Below, piece after piece: positions 29,440 through 38,566 of a stretch of 64,000 nucleotides of DNA (positions are counted from its first letter, which is position 1; each line of letters starts with the position of its first letter). The notes beneath the pieces are model-generated. The model was not told where the DNA came from. It was given only the letters and a program-made list of their open reading frames with translations, and made no database searches. The translations under genes and the position numbers were made by a program. The stretch is from assembly GCF_009763805.1 (NCBI RefSeq), contig NZ_CP046803.1, positions 558,001-622,000 on the forward strand. Direction: 5' to 3'. Source of the DNA: Vibrio cidicii (GTDB taxonomy: Bacteria; Pseudomonadota; Gammaproteobacteria; Enterobacterales; Vibrionaceae).

Positions 29440-30486
29440 TTACTTCTCTTTGCCGAACACGTTGTTCTCTTGCTCAAGAACTCGGATGAAAGTGGTGCGT
29501 TTGGTAAGCTCGCGAAGCTCCGCCGCGCCTACGTAGGTACAGGTTGAGCGCACGCCGCCAAGGATGTCTTGAATGGTGCCGTGAACGCTGCCACGGTATG
29601 GCAATAGTACGGTTTTTCCTTCCGCTGCGCGGTAGCCTGCAACGCCGCCGGAGTGCTTGTCCATCGCGCTCTTTGACGACATGCCGTAGAACTTCATGTA
29701 GGTTTCGCCATCTTTCACCACCAGCTCACCGCCTGATTCCTCATGGCCTGCCAGCATGCCGCCAAGCATCACGAAATCTGCGCCGCCGCCGAAAGCTTTG
29801 GCGACATCGCCCGCGCAGGCACAGCCACCGTCACCGATGATGCGACCACCAAGGCCGTGCGCGGCATCCGCACACTCAATGATGGCAGAAAGCTGTGGGT
29901 AGCCAACGCCCGTTTTCACGCGAGTGGTGCACACCGAACCTGGGCCGATGCCCACTTTAACGATGTCTGCGCCAGCAAGGATCAGCTCTTCACACATATC
30001 GCCAGTGACGACGTTACCTGCTGAGATCACTTTGTCTGGGAATGCGGCACGCACTTGCTGAACGTACTCCACCAAATGCTCGGAGTAGCCGTTAGCGATA
30101 TCGATACAGATGAAAATTAGCTCGTCAGAAAGCGCCATCACATCTTTGGTTTTTTGAAAATCCGCTTCTGATGTGCCAGTTGAAACCATTACTTTGTTGA
30201 GCGTTTCACGGTTCGCCCCTTTGACGAAATCGGCCCAATCTTGCACGGTATAGTGTTTGTGAACGGCGGTCATTACACCATGTTCAGCCAAGGCTTTCGC
30301 CATTTCGAAGCTACCCACCGAGTCCATATTGGCGGCAATCACAGGCACACCAGACCATTGACGACCACTATGTTTGAATGTAAACTCGCGGGTTAAATTT
30401 ACTTGAGAACGGCTTTTCAGGGTAGAACGTTTCGGGCGAAACAGGACATCTTTAAAACCTAACTTAAGTTCTTGTTCGATACGCAT
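29440..30486 (-). CDS. guaC: GMP reductase
   Basis: I start at ATG 30486 ([19 protein letters not shown]), the conserved N-terminus of GuaC, giving 348 residues. The longer frame only reads through the leader hairpins. The IMPDH/GMPR barrel contains [10 protein letters not shown], the catalytic Cys in [11 protein letters not shown], and phosphate-binding [16 protein letters not shown] and [14 protein letters not shown]. It converts GMP to IMP with NADPH in purine salvage. The 120-base leader is unusual and is described separately. Together with add, the window holds two purine-salvage genes with structured leaders. Confidence 0.96.
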   Translation of the reverse strand: MRIEQELKLGFKDVLFRPKRSTLKSRSQVNLTREFTFKHSGRQWSGVPVIAANMDSVGSFEMAKALAEHGVMTAVHKHYTVQDWADFVKGANRETLNKVMVSTGTSEADFQKTKDVMALSDELIFICIDIANGYSEHLVEYVQQVRAAFPDKVISAGNVVTGDMCEELILAGADIVKVGIGPGSVCTTRVKTGVGYPQLSAIIECADAAHGLGGRIIGDGGCACAGDVAKAFGGGADFVMLGGMLAGHEESGGELVVKDGETYMKFYGMSSKSAMDKHSGGVAGYRAAEGKTVLLPYRGSVHGTIQDILGGVRSTCTYVGAAELRELTKRTTFIRVLEQENNVFGKEK

Positions 30487-30521
30487 TGTGTAATTCCTTG
30501 ATTCATAACTGTATGTGTCAT

Positions 30522-30609
30522 CGCAGAGTGCGTAGTAACCAAGTTGGCAGACGAGGTTACTGTTTTTCGGACACAAAAAAACCGGAGCGTTGGCAGACGC
30601 TCCGGTTTT
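30522..30609 (-). promoter_or_regulatory. guaC leader with two hairpins sharing one loop (unassigned RNA)
   Basis: On the minus strand hairpin 1 (30609-30578) pairs AAAACCGGAGCGT with ACGCTCCGGTTTT around loop CTGCCA and runs into TTTTTTT. Hairpin 2 (30560-30535) pairs GTAACC with GGTTAC, has a 2x2 internal loop, then GT/AC closing the same CTGCCA loop. GTCTGCCAAC is identical in both, 46 bases apart. Hairpin 3 (30532-30522) is CGCA-CTC-TGCG. Hairpin 1 also looks like a terminator. I do not recognise the class. Confidence 0.6.
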
Positions 30610-30613
30610 CAGC

Positions 30614-30641
30614 ATTATAGGTTGTGATTTTTTTTCGACAA
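30614..30641 (-). promoter_or_regulatory. Predicted sigma-70 promoter of guaC
   Basis: TTGTCG (30641-30636) and a perfect TATAAT (30619-30614) are separated by 16 bases. The expected start near 30607 coincides with the first bases of leader hairpin 1, so the transcript would begin with that hairpin. Confidence 0.7.
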
Positions 30642-30977
30642 GTCTGATTTTTCACTTTTTTTTGTGCTACCATTGCCGAGTTTTCATACCTTAAACACCC
30701 TCAATTTTCTTTCTTCCATTTTTCCTGTTTCATTTCAGTACGTTATCGTTAAACGCCTTAGCAATCGCTTGCGCAATCCTTTCCCCGTTATCTCTAATCA
30801 CTTGATGGTTTTTGTCAAAGTGCGCAGTAAGTCGACGCGGCTTCGATGTGCGTAGCAAACTTCTCTCCGAGAAAAAATAGGCAATTTATAGGAAAAAAGG
30901 ACTGATTCTTGCTAAGTATTATTTAACGTACCTATTTTTTGCCGCTCGGCAAACGGACAACGAAGGCTGTGTTGAAT

Positions 30978-31533
30978 ATGAAAAAGATGACTCTTGTAAC
31001 GCTGGCATTGCTGGCTACCCTACCGACAGCGATGGCGCACGCCAAAGGACAACGAGGTGCTCTGTATACCAATGTCGGAGCGACCATGGTCACCAACAAC
31101 TCAAATGATGAGCTCGCCTACTTTATTCAGGCCGGTTATAACCACCAACTGACCGACTTTCTCTCGGCCGATCTGAGCTACAAAAAAGTTGAAACCTTGA
31201 ACAAAAGTGTCTCGGCGACTTCTAACGATTTCGCGCAAACATACAACTCTTACGGCCTTGGCCTGCGCGTTGACCAACACCTCGGCATTTTGAGCGTGTA
31301 TGGTAAGGCTGGGGCGAGCTACATTGAGTCCGAAACTGACGACGTGGGATGCAACCAATTCGGTGGAGAAAGTGGATAAAGACAGTAGCGTCAAGCCTTA
31401 TGCCAGCGCCGGGGTCAGTTTAGCGTCGCCGTTTGACCAGCGCTTGACGCTGGATGCGGCGGTCACATACCAAATGCTACCAAACGATGAGCATGCGACC
31501 TCGATCAGCGCAGGCGTTAACTTCTCGTTCTAA
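30978..31533 (+). CDS. Outer-membrane beta-barrel protein (frameshifted)
   Basis: ATG 30978 begins a signal peptide (MKKMTLVTLALLATLPTAMAHA), followed by alternating amphipathic strands (ALYTNVGATMVTN, AYFIQAGYNHQLTDF, YNSYGLGLRVDQHL). The frame breaks in DDVGCNQF; dropping one G from GGG at 31346-31348 restores DDVDATNSVEKVDKD and a C-terminus ending in the beta-signal Phe (ISAGVNFSF). The 185-codon product is a small eight-strand-type barrel with porin-like/OmpX-like look. Function is unknown. The frameshift looks like a sequencing error. Confidence 0.82.
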
Positions 31534-31564
31534 TGTTATACCTTGTTGCCTGATCGCCGATTGA

Positions 31565-33061
31565 TCAGGCTTTTCCATTCAGTAAGCGACGAATTTCATC
31601 CGGCAAATCGGAAGCGAGCAGCCCTATTTCACCGTGGCGCTGCACGCAAAGATCGGCAGCGCAGCTATGCAGCAACACCCCAAGCCTAGCTGCAGACAAC
31701 AGTGGTAACTTCTGCGCCAGCAGTGCGCCAATCACTCCAGCTAGCACATCCCCCATGCCGCCACTAGCCATGCCGGGATTGCCCGCATCACACACGTAGG
31801 TTTTATTGCCATCACAAATCAGAGTTCCCGCCCCTTTCAACACCGCCACGCCGCCATATTGCGCTTGCAGCACTTGAACAGCAGCAAAACGATCCGCCTC
31901 GATTTCCGCTACACTGCAACCAAGTAAACGTGCCGCTTCGCCGGGATGGGGGGTAATGACGCGCAGATCGTTGTGATCCGGGTGCCTTGCCAGCCAGTTG
32001 AGCCCGTCTGCATCCAGTACACATGGTCCATGGAACGCCTTTATCGACAACCAAAGACTCTTCGCCCACTCATCCAACCCCAATCCAGGCCCTGCGACCA
32101 ACACATCAGCCCAACCAATGCGCTTTTCCAACTCGGCCGAGTTTTGCATCCAAGCGGCGGTCATGACTTCAGGACAGCCCACTTGCAGTGGCAAAGCGGA
32201 CTCAGGGTGCGTCAACGCCACCAACAAGCCAGCGCCACTTCTTGCCGCCGCACCAGCGGCAAGGCGAATTGCCCCCGCCATGCTGCGATTTCCGCCCATC
32301 AAAAGCAGTTTGCCATGATCGCCTTTGTGCGCAACGGGCGAGCGTTTTGGTAGCCAATCAGCCAAGCTGTTTTTGTCCATCGCCTCAATGTGCGTCTTCA
32401 CCTGGCGAGCAAAGTGCTCTGCGACCTCTAGTCCAGCAAAATGGAGCTTGCCGCGGCATGCTCTCGCTTGTCCGGTCATGAGGCCTTGTTTGATACCAAT
32501 AAATGTGATGGTGTGTGCTGCGTGCACCGCTGCGCCAAGTATTTGCCCGCTATCGGCACACAAGCCTGACGGTATATCAATGGACAACACAGGTTTACCA
32601 CTGTGATTTAGCATATCGATCAGCGTCACCAGCTCACTGCGAACCGAGCCGCTTAACCCCGTACCAAGCAGCGCATCCACCACCACATCACATTGATTCA
32701 ACAAAAGTGGTAACGCTTTTTCACTCATGATGGTTCCGCCGCTGCGCTGCCATGCCAGCATCGCCTCACGCGCGTCTCCTTGCAATCGTTCCGGCTCGCC
32801 AACTTGCACTAAATGCACCACCATTCCGTGCTCTTGCGCCAAACGAGCCACCACATAGCCGTCGCCACCGTTGTTGCCTTTGCCGCACACCACGCATAGC
32901 TCACACAGTGATGGGTATTGCCCTATAAGCAGGGCAAAGGCCACCGCTCCCGCGCGTTCCATCAACTGATATAAGCTGACGCCCTGCGCTTTGGCGACCA
33001 CAACTTCTCCCTCTCTCACTTGACGAGCTTGATAAAGGTATTGAGTGTTTTGTGTTGGCAT
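31565..33061 (-). CDS. nnr: Bifunctional NAD(P)H-hydrate epimerase / ADP-dependent dehydratase
   Basis: A 498-residue fused metabolite-repair enzyme (YjeF). The N-terminal epimerase (about 1-215) has VVCGKGNNGGDGYVVARL and DALLGTGLSG. The C-terminal ribokinase-like dehydratase (about 220-498) has KGDHGKLLLMGGNRSMAGA, VLDADGLNWLA, ITPHPGEAARLLG, LKGAGTLI and GNPGMASGGMGDVLAGVIGAL. It repairs hydrated NADH and NADPH. The gene is on its own here; the usual TsaE neighbour is absent. Confidence 0.95.
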   Translation of the reverse strand: MPTQNTQYLYQARQVREGEVVVAKAQGVSLYQLMERAGAVAFALLIGQYPSLCELCVVCGKGNNGGDGYVVARLAQEHGMVVHLVQVGEPERLQGDAREAMLAWQRSGGTIMSEKALPLLLNQCDVVVDALLGTGLSGSVRSELVTLIDMLNHSGKPVLSIDIPSGLCADSGQILGAAVHAAHTITFIGIKQGLMTGQARACRGKLHFAGLEVAEHFARQVKTHIEAMDKNSLADWLPKRSPVAHKGDHGKLLLMGGNRSMAGAIRLAAGAAARSGAGLLVALTHPESALPLQVGCPEVMTAAWMQNSAELEKRIGWADVLVAGPGLGLDEWAKSLWLSIKAFHGPCVLDADGLNWLARHPDHNDLRVITPHPGEAARLLGCSVAEIEADRFAAVQVLQAQYGGVAVLKGAGTLICDGNKTYVCDAGNPGMASGGMGDVLAGVIGALLAQKLPLLSAARLGVLLHSCAADLCVQRHGEIGLLASDLPDEIRRLLNGKA

Positions 33062-33146
33062 ACCATTGCACTCCCGGCTCCGTGGCTGATGATGAAGTAA
33101 AAAGCCAAGGAATTCCTTGGCTTATACTGACACTTAACGATCTTTA

Positions 33147-33590
33147 CTACGAGTTCTGCTGCTGGGCCATGATCGCCTCGGCAGTCGCATCCTGAATTGA
33201 TAGAAAGAGCGATTTTACTTGCCCCGTAGGAGTGCGCATTGGATTGAGCGTCACGTTCTGATACATGAAGTCGGCCTGCTGGGTAACAGGGCGCACGTTG
33301 CGGCAACGGAACAGATAAGGGCGCTGACGCCAAGTGATAAAACTGCGACAGCCTAAGTTATACACTGGCTTCGTTTTCAGCCTAAACCACTCTTGTGGGA
33401 TCTCAGGAAACAGCTCAAAAATCGATTTGCCAATCGCATCATGCGCTTGCTTGCCACTGTGGTGGGTCATAAAGCCGTTCCATACCTGCACATTGTACTC
33501 GGTATCCAGCACAATCAAGCCCATATCGACATTTTGTACCATGTCCACCATCCAGTGGAATTGTTCAAACTCTGCAGGAAGATTAAGCAT
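33147..33590 (-). CDS. Small PAS-domain protein
   Basis: A 147-residue protein that is essentially one PAS domain (MVDMVQNVDMGLIVLDTE, VQVWNGFMTHHSGKQAHDAIGKSIFELFPEI, then SLFLSIQDATAEA). It has no kinase, cyclase or HTH part. Its start codon overlaps the stop of the REC-CheC gene by one base (TAATG), so the two are translationally coupled and probably act together. The sensed ligand is unknown. Confidence 0.85.
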   Translation of the reverse strand: MLNLPAEFEQFHWMVDMVQNVDMGLIVLDTEYNVQVWNGFMTHHSGKQAHDAIGKSIFELFPEIPQEWFRLKTKPVYNLGCRSFITWRQRPYLFRCRNVRPVTQQADFMYQNVTLNPMRTPTGQVKSLFLSIQDATAEAIMAQQQNS

Positions 33591-34594
33591 TAAAAGTCCT
33601 CCATCAGGTAAGCGAGTTTATTGTCTAAAAGCGGTAAAGACTCATCCACGAACATAAACAGCAGATCGCACCGTATGCTTGTGCCTTCAATGGTGTAACT
33701 CACTTCAAAAGTCATGGTTTTGGTAAAAGAACCTGCGGTACTTTCGATAACGGAATCGATCGAAATATGTTGCCCTAACAGCACGGGAGAACTTTGAAAG
33801 AAACGCACTTCCGCCTGCTGGCCAAGGCCGTTGAGAAAGGAGCCAACCAGAATATTGGAGACATCCATAAGAAGCTCCAACTCCTCAAGCTCTTCACTGT
33901 CAGCGGGTACCTTCATCAGTTTTTTCAGATCCGATACGCTGGAATCACTCAGCAGAACCAGCGCTTCACCCGCAATCCCTTCACCGCTAAAACCTTGGCA
34001 CACGCCCGAAACGTTGGCGCTTTCTGCCAAATCTCTTAGCGCCATGTGCAGTTCACTGAGTTCAAAAATATTCACATTCGGTAGAGGCAAATGGACAAAC
34101 ACATCAAAATGTCGCGCTAATGCATCAGCCGCACGACCAATCGAAACGTTGGCCACTTCCATGTAGATATCTCTTCGACGCAATACCGGCAAGTCAAGCG
34201 TTTTCGGCGTGATCACCTGCGGCACTGAGGCAGGTTCAACCAACTCTCTCAGCGTCGCTTTAAGCTCGTCTGGCGCAATCGGCTTTTGAATAAACGCTTT
34301 CGCCCCAAGGGCAAACACCCTTTCTTTCGCTTTGGGCTGGATATCACCGGAAACAACAATCACCGGGGTGTCATCACCTCGGCTGCGCATGGCTTCAAGC
34401 GTTTCAAATCCATCGAGCTCTGGCATGGTGAGATCGAGGAACATAAATTTAAATTTTTGCTTGCCCAACTCCTCTAGCGCATTGAGTCCATGCACTGCAA
34501 AGGTTATGTCGGCATTAAGTGAAGCAGGCAGGGAGCGTGCCATCTGCTTTCTTGCAAGCGCTGAATCATCACAGATGAGAACAGGAAAAGACAT
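33590..34594 (-). CDS. Response regulator with CheC-like C-terminal domain
   Basis: A 334-residue protein: receiver domain with D54 in MFLDLTMPELDG and the acidic pair DD at residues 9-10, then a CheC/CheX-like domain from about residue 140. The segment LELLMDVSNILVGSFLNGLG resembles the CheC phosphatase helix, with Asp where the catalytic Glu usually stands and the Asn kept. It may dephosphorylate a CheY-like protein or its own receiver. It is co-translated with the PAS protein. No kinase is adjacent. Confidence 0.83.
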   Translation of the reverse strand: MSFPVLICDDSALARKQMARSLPASLNADITFAVHGLNALEELGKQKFKFMFLDLTMPELDGFETLEAMRSRGDDTPVIVVSGDIQPKAKERVFALGAKAFIQKPIAPDELKATLRELVEPASVPQVITPKTLDLPVLRRRDIYMEVANVSIGRAADALARHFDVFVHLPLPNVNIFELSELHMALRDLAESANVSGVCQGFSGEGIAGEALVLLSDSSVSDLKKLMKVPADSEELEELELLMDVSNILVGSFLNGLGQQAEVRFFQSSPVLLGQHISIDSVIESTAGSFTKTMTFEVSYTIEGTSIRCDLLFMFVDESLPLLDNKLAYLMEDF

Positions 34595-34821
34595 TCAACC
34601 ACCCTTTTTAATAATTATCGCCTGTTCTTAAGTGTAACAGACAACTCAAGAATGACGTGTGGAACTGACGTGATTGTAGTTATTGTTCGATTTTAAGTAT
34701 GAACTGAATTGGCAAGAATACGAAATTAGATCCGACGTGGAAATAAATTTATATGAAGGTGATAACAAAAATGTTTTAAATAAGAATTGGTTACACAAAG
34801 ACATGTATCAAAATAAGCAAA

Positions 34822-34839
34822 ACCCGCTCAAAAGCGGGT
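34822..34839 (-). terminator. Intrinsic terminator
   Basis: ACCCGCT-TTTG-AGCGGGT on the minus strand followed by TTTGCTT, just after the stop of the small membrane protein gene. Confidence 0.8.
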
Positions 34840-34843
34840 GAAG

Positions 34844-35089
34844 TTAGAGCGTGTAAACGGGAAAAATGACCATTAAACCAATGCGCATTATCACCGCAAA
34901 CAGACACAAACCAATGCCAAGACGGTACCATTTATATTCACTCACCGACATCGGAATGCGTTTGTAAAACATGGTCACCACGCCTCGCCAATCTTGGCTG
35001 CGCTTACCATATTGGATGATGCCAGTCAGCACAAACAGTATACCCACCAGCAAAAAGCCTTTTTCGGCCCAGAATAAACCCACTTCCAT
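34844..35089 (-). CDS. Small membrane protein of unknown function
   Basis: An 81-residue protein with two predicted TM helices (GFLLVGILFVLTGIIQYG and LGIGLCLFAVIMRIGLMVIF) joined by a basic linker. ATG 35089 has AGGGATAAC upstream. I do not recognise a family. It stands alone with its own terminator. Confidence 0.7.
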   Translation of the reverse strand: MEVGLFWAEKGFLLVGILFVLTGIIQYGKRSQDWRGVVTMFYKRIPMSVSEYKWYRLGIGLCLFAVIMRIGLMVIFPVYTL

Positions 35090-35165
35090 GTTATCCCTCT
35101 TCTATCATTGCGCTGCTTTATTCATAGTAGCGGCAAGCGGGCAGCAGATCTGTTGGACTTAAGTC

Positions 35166-35798
35166 TTATCTCACCTCGCCGTAGCGCTCTAGATAGAGAA
35201 TAGTCGCGGCGGTTCGAGAAGGCACATTGAGTTTTTTCAGCAAACTTTTCATGTGCACTTTGACGGTCGACTCAGAAATAAAGAGACGATCGGCGATCTG
35301 CTTATTGCGAAATCCTTGTGCAACCTCTTGCAAAATTTGCGTCTCTCGGTCAGTGAGATCGTCAAACGCATCGTGGTTATCGTGACGAGCCTGTAAATAG
35401 CGAGCCACCGCCTGACTATACGCTTTATCGCCTAGTCGAGCCAGTTTAAGCAGTTCGACTAACTCGTCTGGTTCGGTGTCTTTCAACAGATAACCGTCTG
35501 CGCCCGCTTTGACAATCGCTTCAATATCGGCCGGGCTGTCGGAAACAGTGAGAATAACGATCCTCGCTTCACAGCCATCGGCGCGCAGAGCTTTTAAGGT
35601 ATCTAAACCCGACATGCCTTTCATATTGAGATCGAGCAAGATAAGATCGAGTTCGGTTTCGTGCGCTTTGGCAACGGCATCGGCTCCAGTTCCAACTTCA
35701 GCAATTACGGAAAATTTATCTTCGAAACTCAGTAACTGGCTGATGCCACGACGCATCAATGGGTGGTCGTCGACCAACATTACTTTGCACACTGTCAC
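35166..35798 (-). CDS. narP: Nitrate/nitrite response regulator NarP
   Basis: A 210-residue NarL/FixJ-type regulator: receiver (VMLVDDHPLMRRGISQLL; phosphoacceptor Asp in LILLDLNMKGMSGLDTL) and LuxR-type HTH (LTDREtQILQEVAQGFRNKQIADRL region, then STVKVHMKSLLKKLNVPSRTAA). The alignment with E. coli NarP, from memory, is close over the full length. It overlaps narQ by four bases (ATGA). It should activate the divergent nap operon; a matching 7-2-7 site lies at 37625-37640. Confidence 0.93.
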   Translation of the reverse strand: MTVCKVMLVDDHPLMRRGISQLLSFEDKFSVIAEVGTGADAVAKAHETELDLILLDLNMKGMSGLDTLKALRADGCEARIVILTVSDSPADIEAIVKAGADGYLLKDTEPDELVELLKLARLGDKAYSQAVARYLQARHDNHDAFDDLTDRETQILQEVAQGFRNKQIADRLFISESTVKVHMKSLLKKLNVPSRTAATILYLERYGEVR

Positions 35799-37514
35799 GC
35801 TTTTTCTTCCTTTATTCTTTGGTACTTCAATACGACTTTACAACCTTGGCCCGCGGCTGCGCTCACGCTCAACTCGCCATTTAGCCGCGCTGCACGTTCT
35901 TGCATGATCGTCATGCCGTAATGATTAAGTTTGCTGCTGCTTGAGTCAAACCCTTCGCCATCATCTGTAATGGCGATAGTCACCCAATTGTTTGCTTCTT
36001 TACACTCAATGTGAATCGCCGTTGCGTTGGCATGCTTGATCGCATTGAGCGTCGCCTCCCGAATGAGTTGCAACAAATGCACTTGCTGATGCGCATCCAA
36101 CTCAACCGAGAGCAGCTCATTGTCTAAAGTGAGGTTAGCCTCCGTCTGTTCGCCTAGCTGTTCGACCATTTGCTGCAGCGCCTGACCAAAGGTTCCCTCT
36201 TTAATCGCCAGGCGAAAGGTAGTAAGCAACTCACGCAGTTGGGTATAAGCGGCACTTAACCCGGTGTCCAGCTCGGCGATGACCAAATTGGTTTTCTCGA
36301 CCTGTGCATCCACATTAATCTTACTAATGCAGCGTTTCAGCAACGAAACCTGAATCTTCAGATAAGAGAGCGATTGTGCCAATGAATCATGTAGTTTCCC
36401 GTGCGATAGTGGCGCGCTCTTCCATCAACAGCAGTTGCTCTGCTTGTCGTTGGGCATGATTGTAATAAACCGCCCTCGAGAGGATCTGCACAAAGTTGTC
36501 GATCAATGCTTGGTCCGGACAAGGAAGCCCCGCACACCAGTGCAAATAGCCAAGATGCTGACCATCCAAGGTGAGCGCTTTTTTATTGCAGCGGTTGGAA
36601 CACACTTTGCCTTCCTGTAACACAAGGCTACGTTCGCCCACCTCAACAATTTCGAGTTTAGCGGCGACAATGCCTTCGATGCTGACAAAATGTCGCAAAA
36701 TGGCGTGAAAATTTTCCTGACTGATACGGGATGCCGTCAGTTCTTGCGAGGATTGGTACAACACCTGCAACGATTGATTAGCATGTTGCAAACGGTGTGT
36801 TTTCTCATTCACCGCCTTTTCCAAACCGTGATAGAGCTTACCGAGCTCCGCCGCCATGGTGTTAAAAGTGCGGGTTAAAATGCCCATCTCGTTATCACTG
36901 GAGACATTCAAAGCCACATCGAAGGAGCGAGATTGAATTTGTTTGCTCGCCACCACCAGAGCATTGAGCGGATGAACCACTTCACGGCGCACAAAATGGA
37001 CCACAAATACGCTTACCAGCAAGATTCCACCAAGCCCCATACCACCGACCCAAGCCAGTTTGATCAGCTTTTGTTCAGAAAAGTGCTGCAATTTAAAAAC
37101 AAACGCGTCGATTTGCCCGACAAACCCAGCCACCAATAGCAAATAGCGTTCGCGCTCCTCGCTTTGCAGCACAGATTTCAATTCATGCCAGCGCATGATC
37201 AAACGGTAATAATCGTCGGTGATATCTTGAGGGACAGTCCAGTTCTGCAAAGCTTTCATCGACGGGGAATAGATGGAACGCTCAAAGAGAAAGATGTGCG
37301 AGGCGTAGTCAGCCGCATTCGTTTGGATGTCATGTGCCAATCGGTAACTTTGCATACGCATCGAGCCCGCGACGTTGACCGCTTCGGCGTCATTGAGGCT
37401 CGACGCTAAGGTCACGATAGCAAAACCCGTGGTGACGACAGACAGCAGCAAAATCAACCCCATCGCCTTGGCAATCGTTCTAGTGACGGACTTCTTCACT
37501 TGTTTTTTCAACAC
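35795..37514 (-). CDS. narQ: Nitrate/nitrite sensor kinase NarQ (frameshifted)
   Basis: TM1 (AMGLILLLSVVTTGFAIVTL) is followed by the periplasmic nitrate-binding P-box DAEAVNVAGSMRMQSYRLA, then TM2, HAMP, a GAF-like linker with cysteines, and a HisKA_3/HATPase kinase core. The frame breaks exactly at the H-box; removing one base from the AAA run (TTT at 36395-36397 on the plus strand) restores ERATIARELHDSLAQSLSYL. The joined protein is about 572 residues, close to E. coli NarQ. The start is uncertain: GTG 37514 follows AGAGG closely, and TTG 37511 is possible. Overlaps narP. Confidence 0.92.
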
Positions 37515-37624
37515 AACCTCTGATCTGATTTTGCCATTTGCCACTAGTTCCCTCTTCTGCGGGAGCACAATATGAGCCGGAAGTGTGAGGAATTTATTGA
37601 TCCAAAACAAGCCTCACCTGCAAT

Positions 37625-37640
37625 TACCCCCTAAGAGGTA
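37625..37640. promoter_or_regulatory. Candidate NarP binding site (7-2-7 inverted repeat)
   Basis: TACCCCC-TA-AGAGGTA fits the NarL/NarP heptamer TACYYMT as a 7-2-7 inverted repeat, with one mismatch in the left half. The 7-2-7 arrangement is the one NarP recognises. It lies in the narQ-napF intergenic region, about 120 bases before napF. Confidence 0.65.
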
Positions 37641-37762
37641 TTTATACAAATATGTCAAAAACTACAATTTGTGTACGGTTAAATGACAATTTATGAACAA
37701 AACCGTGAAGTTGACTAACGATATGCATCATTGACGACTGTTGAACAGCCATAAGGTGAACC

Positions 37763-38246
37763 GTGACCGATCTTTCCCGCCGTCGTTTTTTTACCCGACA
37801 CACCGCCAATCAAGAGGCGGTTGCTCTGCCTTGGTTGGCAAATCAGCAGCGCTTTAGCGATGAGTGTACTCGTTGCGGGAAATGCGTTTCGGCCTGTGAA
37901 ACAGACATCATAGTGAAAGGCGATGGCGGTTTTCCGCGTGTCGATTTCACCCAAGGCGAATGCACGTTTTGCTATCAATGTGCGGCTGTGTGCCCTGAAG
38001 CCTTGTTTGTCAGCCAAGAAAATCCACCTTGGTCAGCCAAAGCCAGCATTGATGAGGCTTGTCTGACCAAGCGCAATATTGAATGTCGTAGCTGCGCGGA
38101 GGCGTGCGAAACCTCAGGCGATCCGTTTTTCTCTACAGATCGGCAAAGTCGCACAAGCGCAATTGAATCTGGATGAATGTAACGGCTGCGGCGCTTGCGT
38201 CTCCATCTGCCCGGCATCATCCATCCATGTGAGCACAACTAATTAG
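37763..38246 (+). CDS. napF: Ferredoxin-type protein NapF (frameshifted)
   Basis: GTG 37763 follows AAGGTG. The product has a twin-arginine-like start (SRRRFF) and several 4Fe-4S clusters: CTRCGKCVSACETD, CTFCYQCAAVCPEA, CRSCAEACE, and after the break CNGCGACVSICPAS. The frame breaks at 38117-38118; dropping one G restores CETSAIRFSLQIGKVA and gives 160 residues, normal for NapF. NapF is a cytoplasmic maturation factor that interacts with NapA. It is the first gene of napFDABC. Confidence 0.92.
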
Positions 38247-38260
38247 AACGAGAGCAAATT

Positions 38261-38566
38261 ATGGCGCTAAACGAAGTGCACATCTCAAGCTTAGTGGTCC
38301 ATGTCGTCGCCGACTCTCTTGCTGTCGTCAAAGCGCAGATTGAGGCGATGGACAACACCGAGATTTATGGAGACAGCCCAGAAGGAAAAATTGTCGTGGT
38401 ACTTGAAACCGTCAATCAAGGTTTCATTACCGATACGATCGAAGCCATCAGCCACTTACCAAACGTTCTCAGCACCGTTCTGGTTTATCACCAGATTGAA
38501 TCCTTAACGGATGACAAGGACGAAGACACTGGAACTCAACAATCCCAACTCGAGGGTGAAGTATGA
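38261..38566 (+). CDS. napD: NapA maturation chaperone NapD
   Basis: A 101-residue Tat proofreading chaperone that binds the NapA signal peptide. It opens [18 protein letters not shown], the typical ferredoxin-fold start, and contains [19 protein letters not shown] and [15 protein letters not shown]. Its end overlaps napA by four bases. Confidence 0.93.
   Translation: MALNEVHISSLVVHVVADSLAVVKAQIEAMDNTEIYGDSPEGKIVVVLETVNQGFITDTIEAISHLPNVLSTVLVYHQIESLTDDKDEDTGTQQSQLEGEV

Noticed and set aside
30664..30855. Open frame of 63 codons between guaC and the outer-membrane protein gene
   Set aside because: Starts in low-complexity T-rich DNA over the guaC promoter region without a ribosome binding site.
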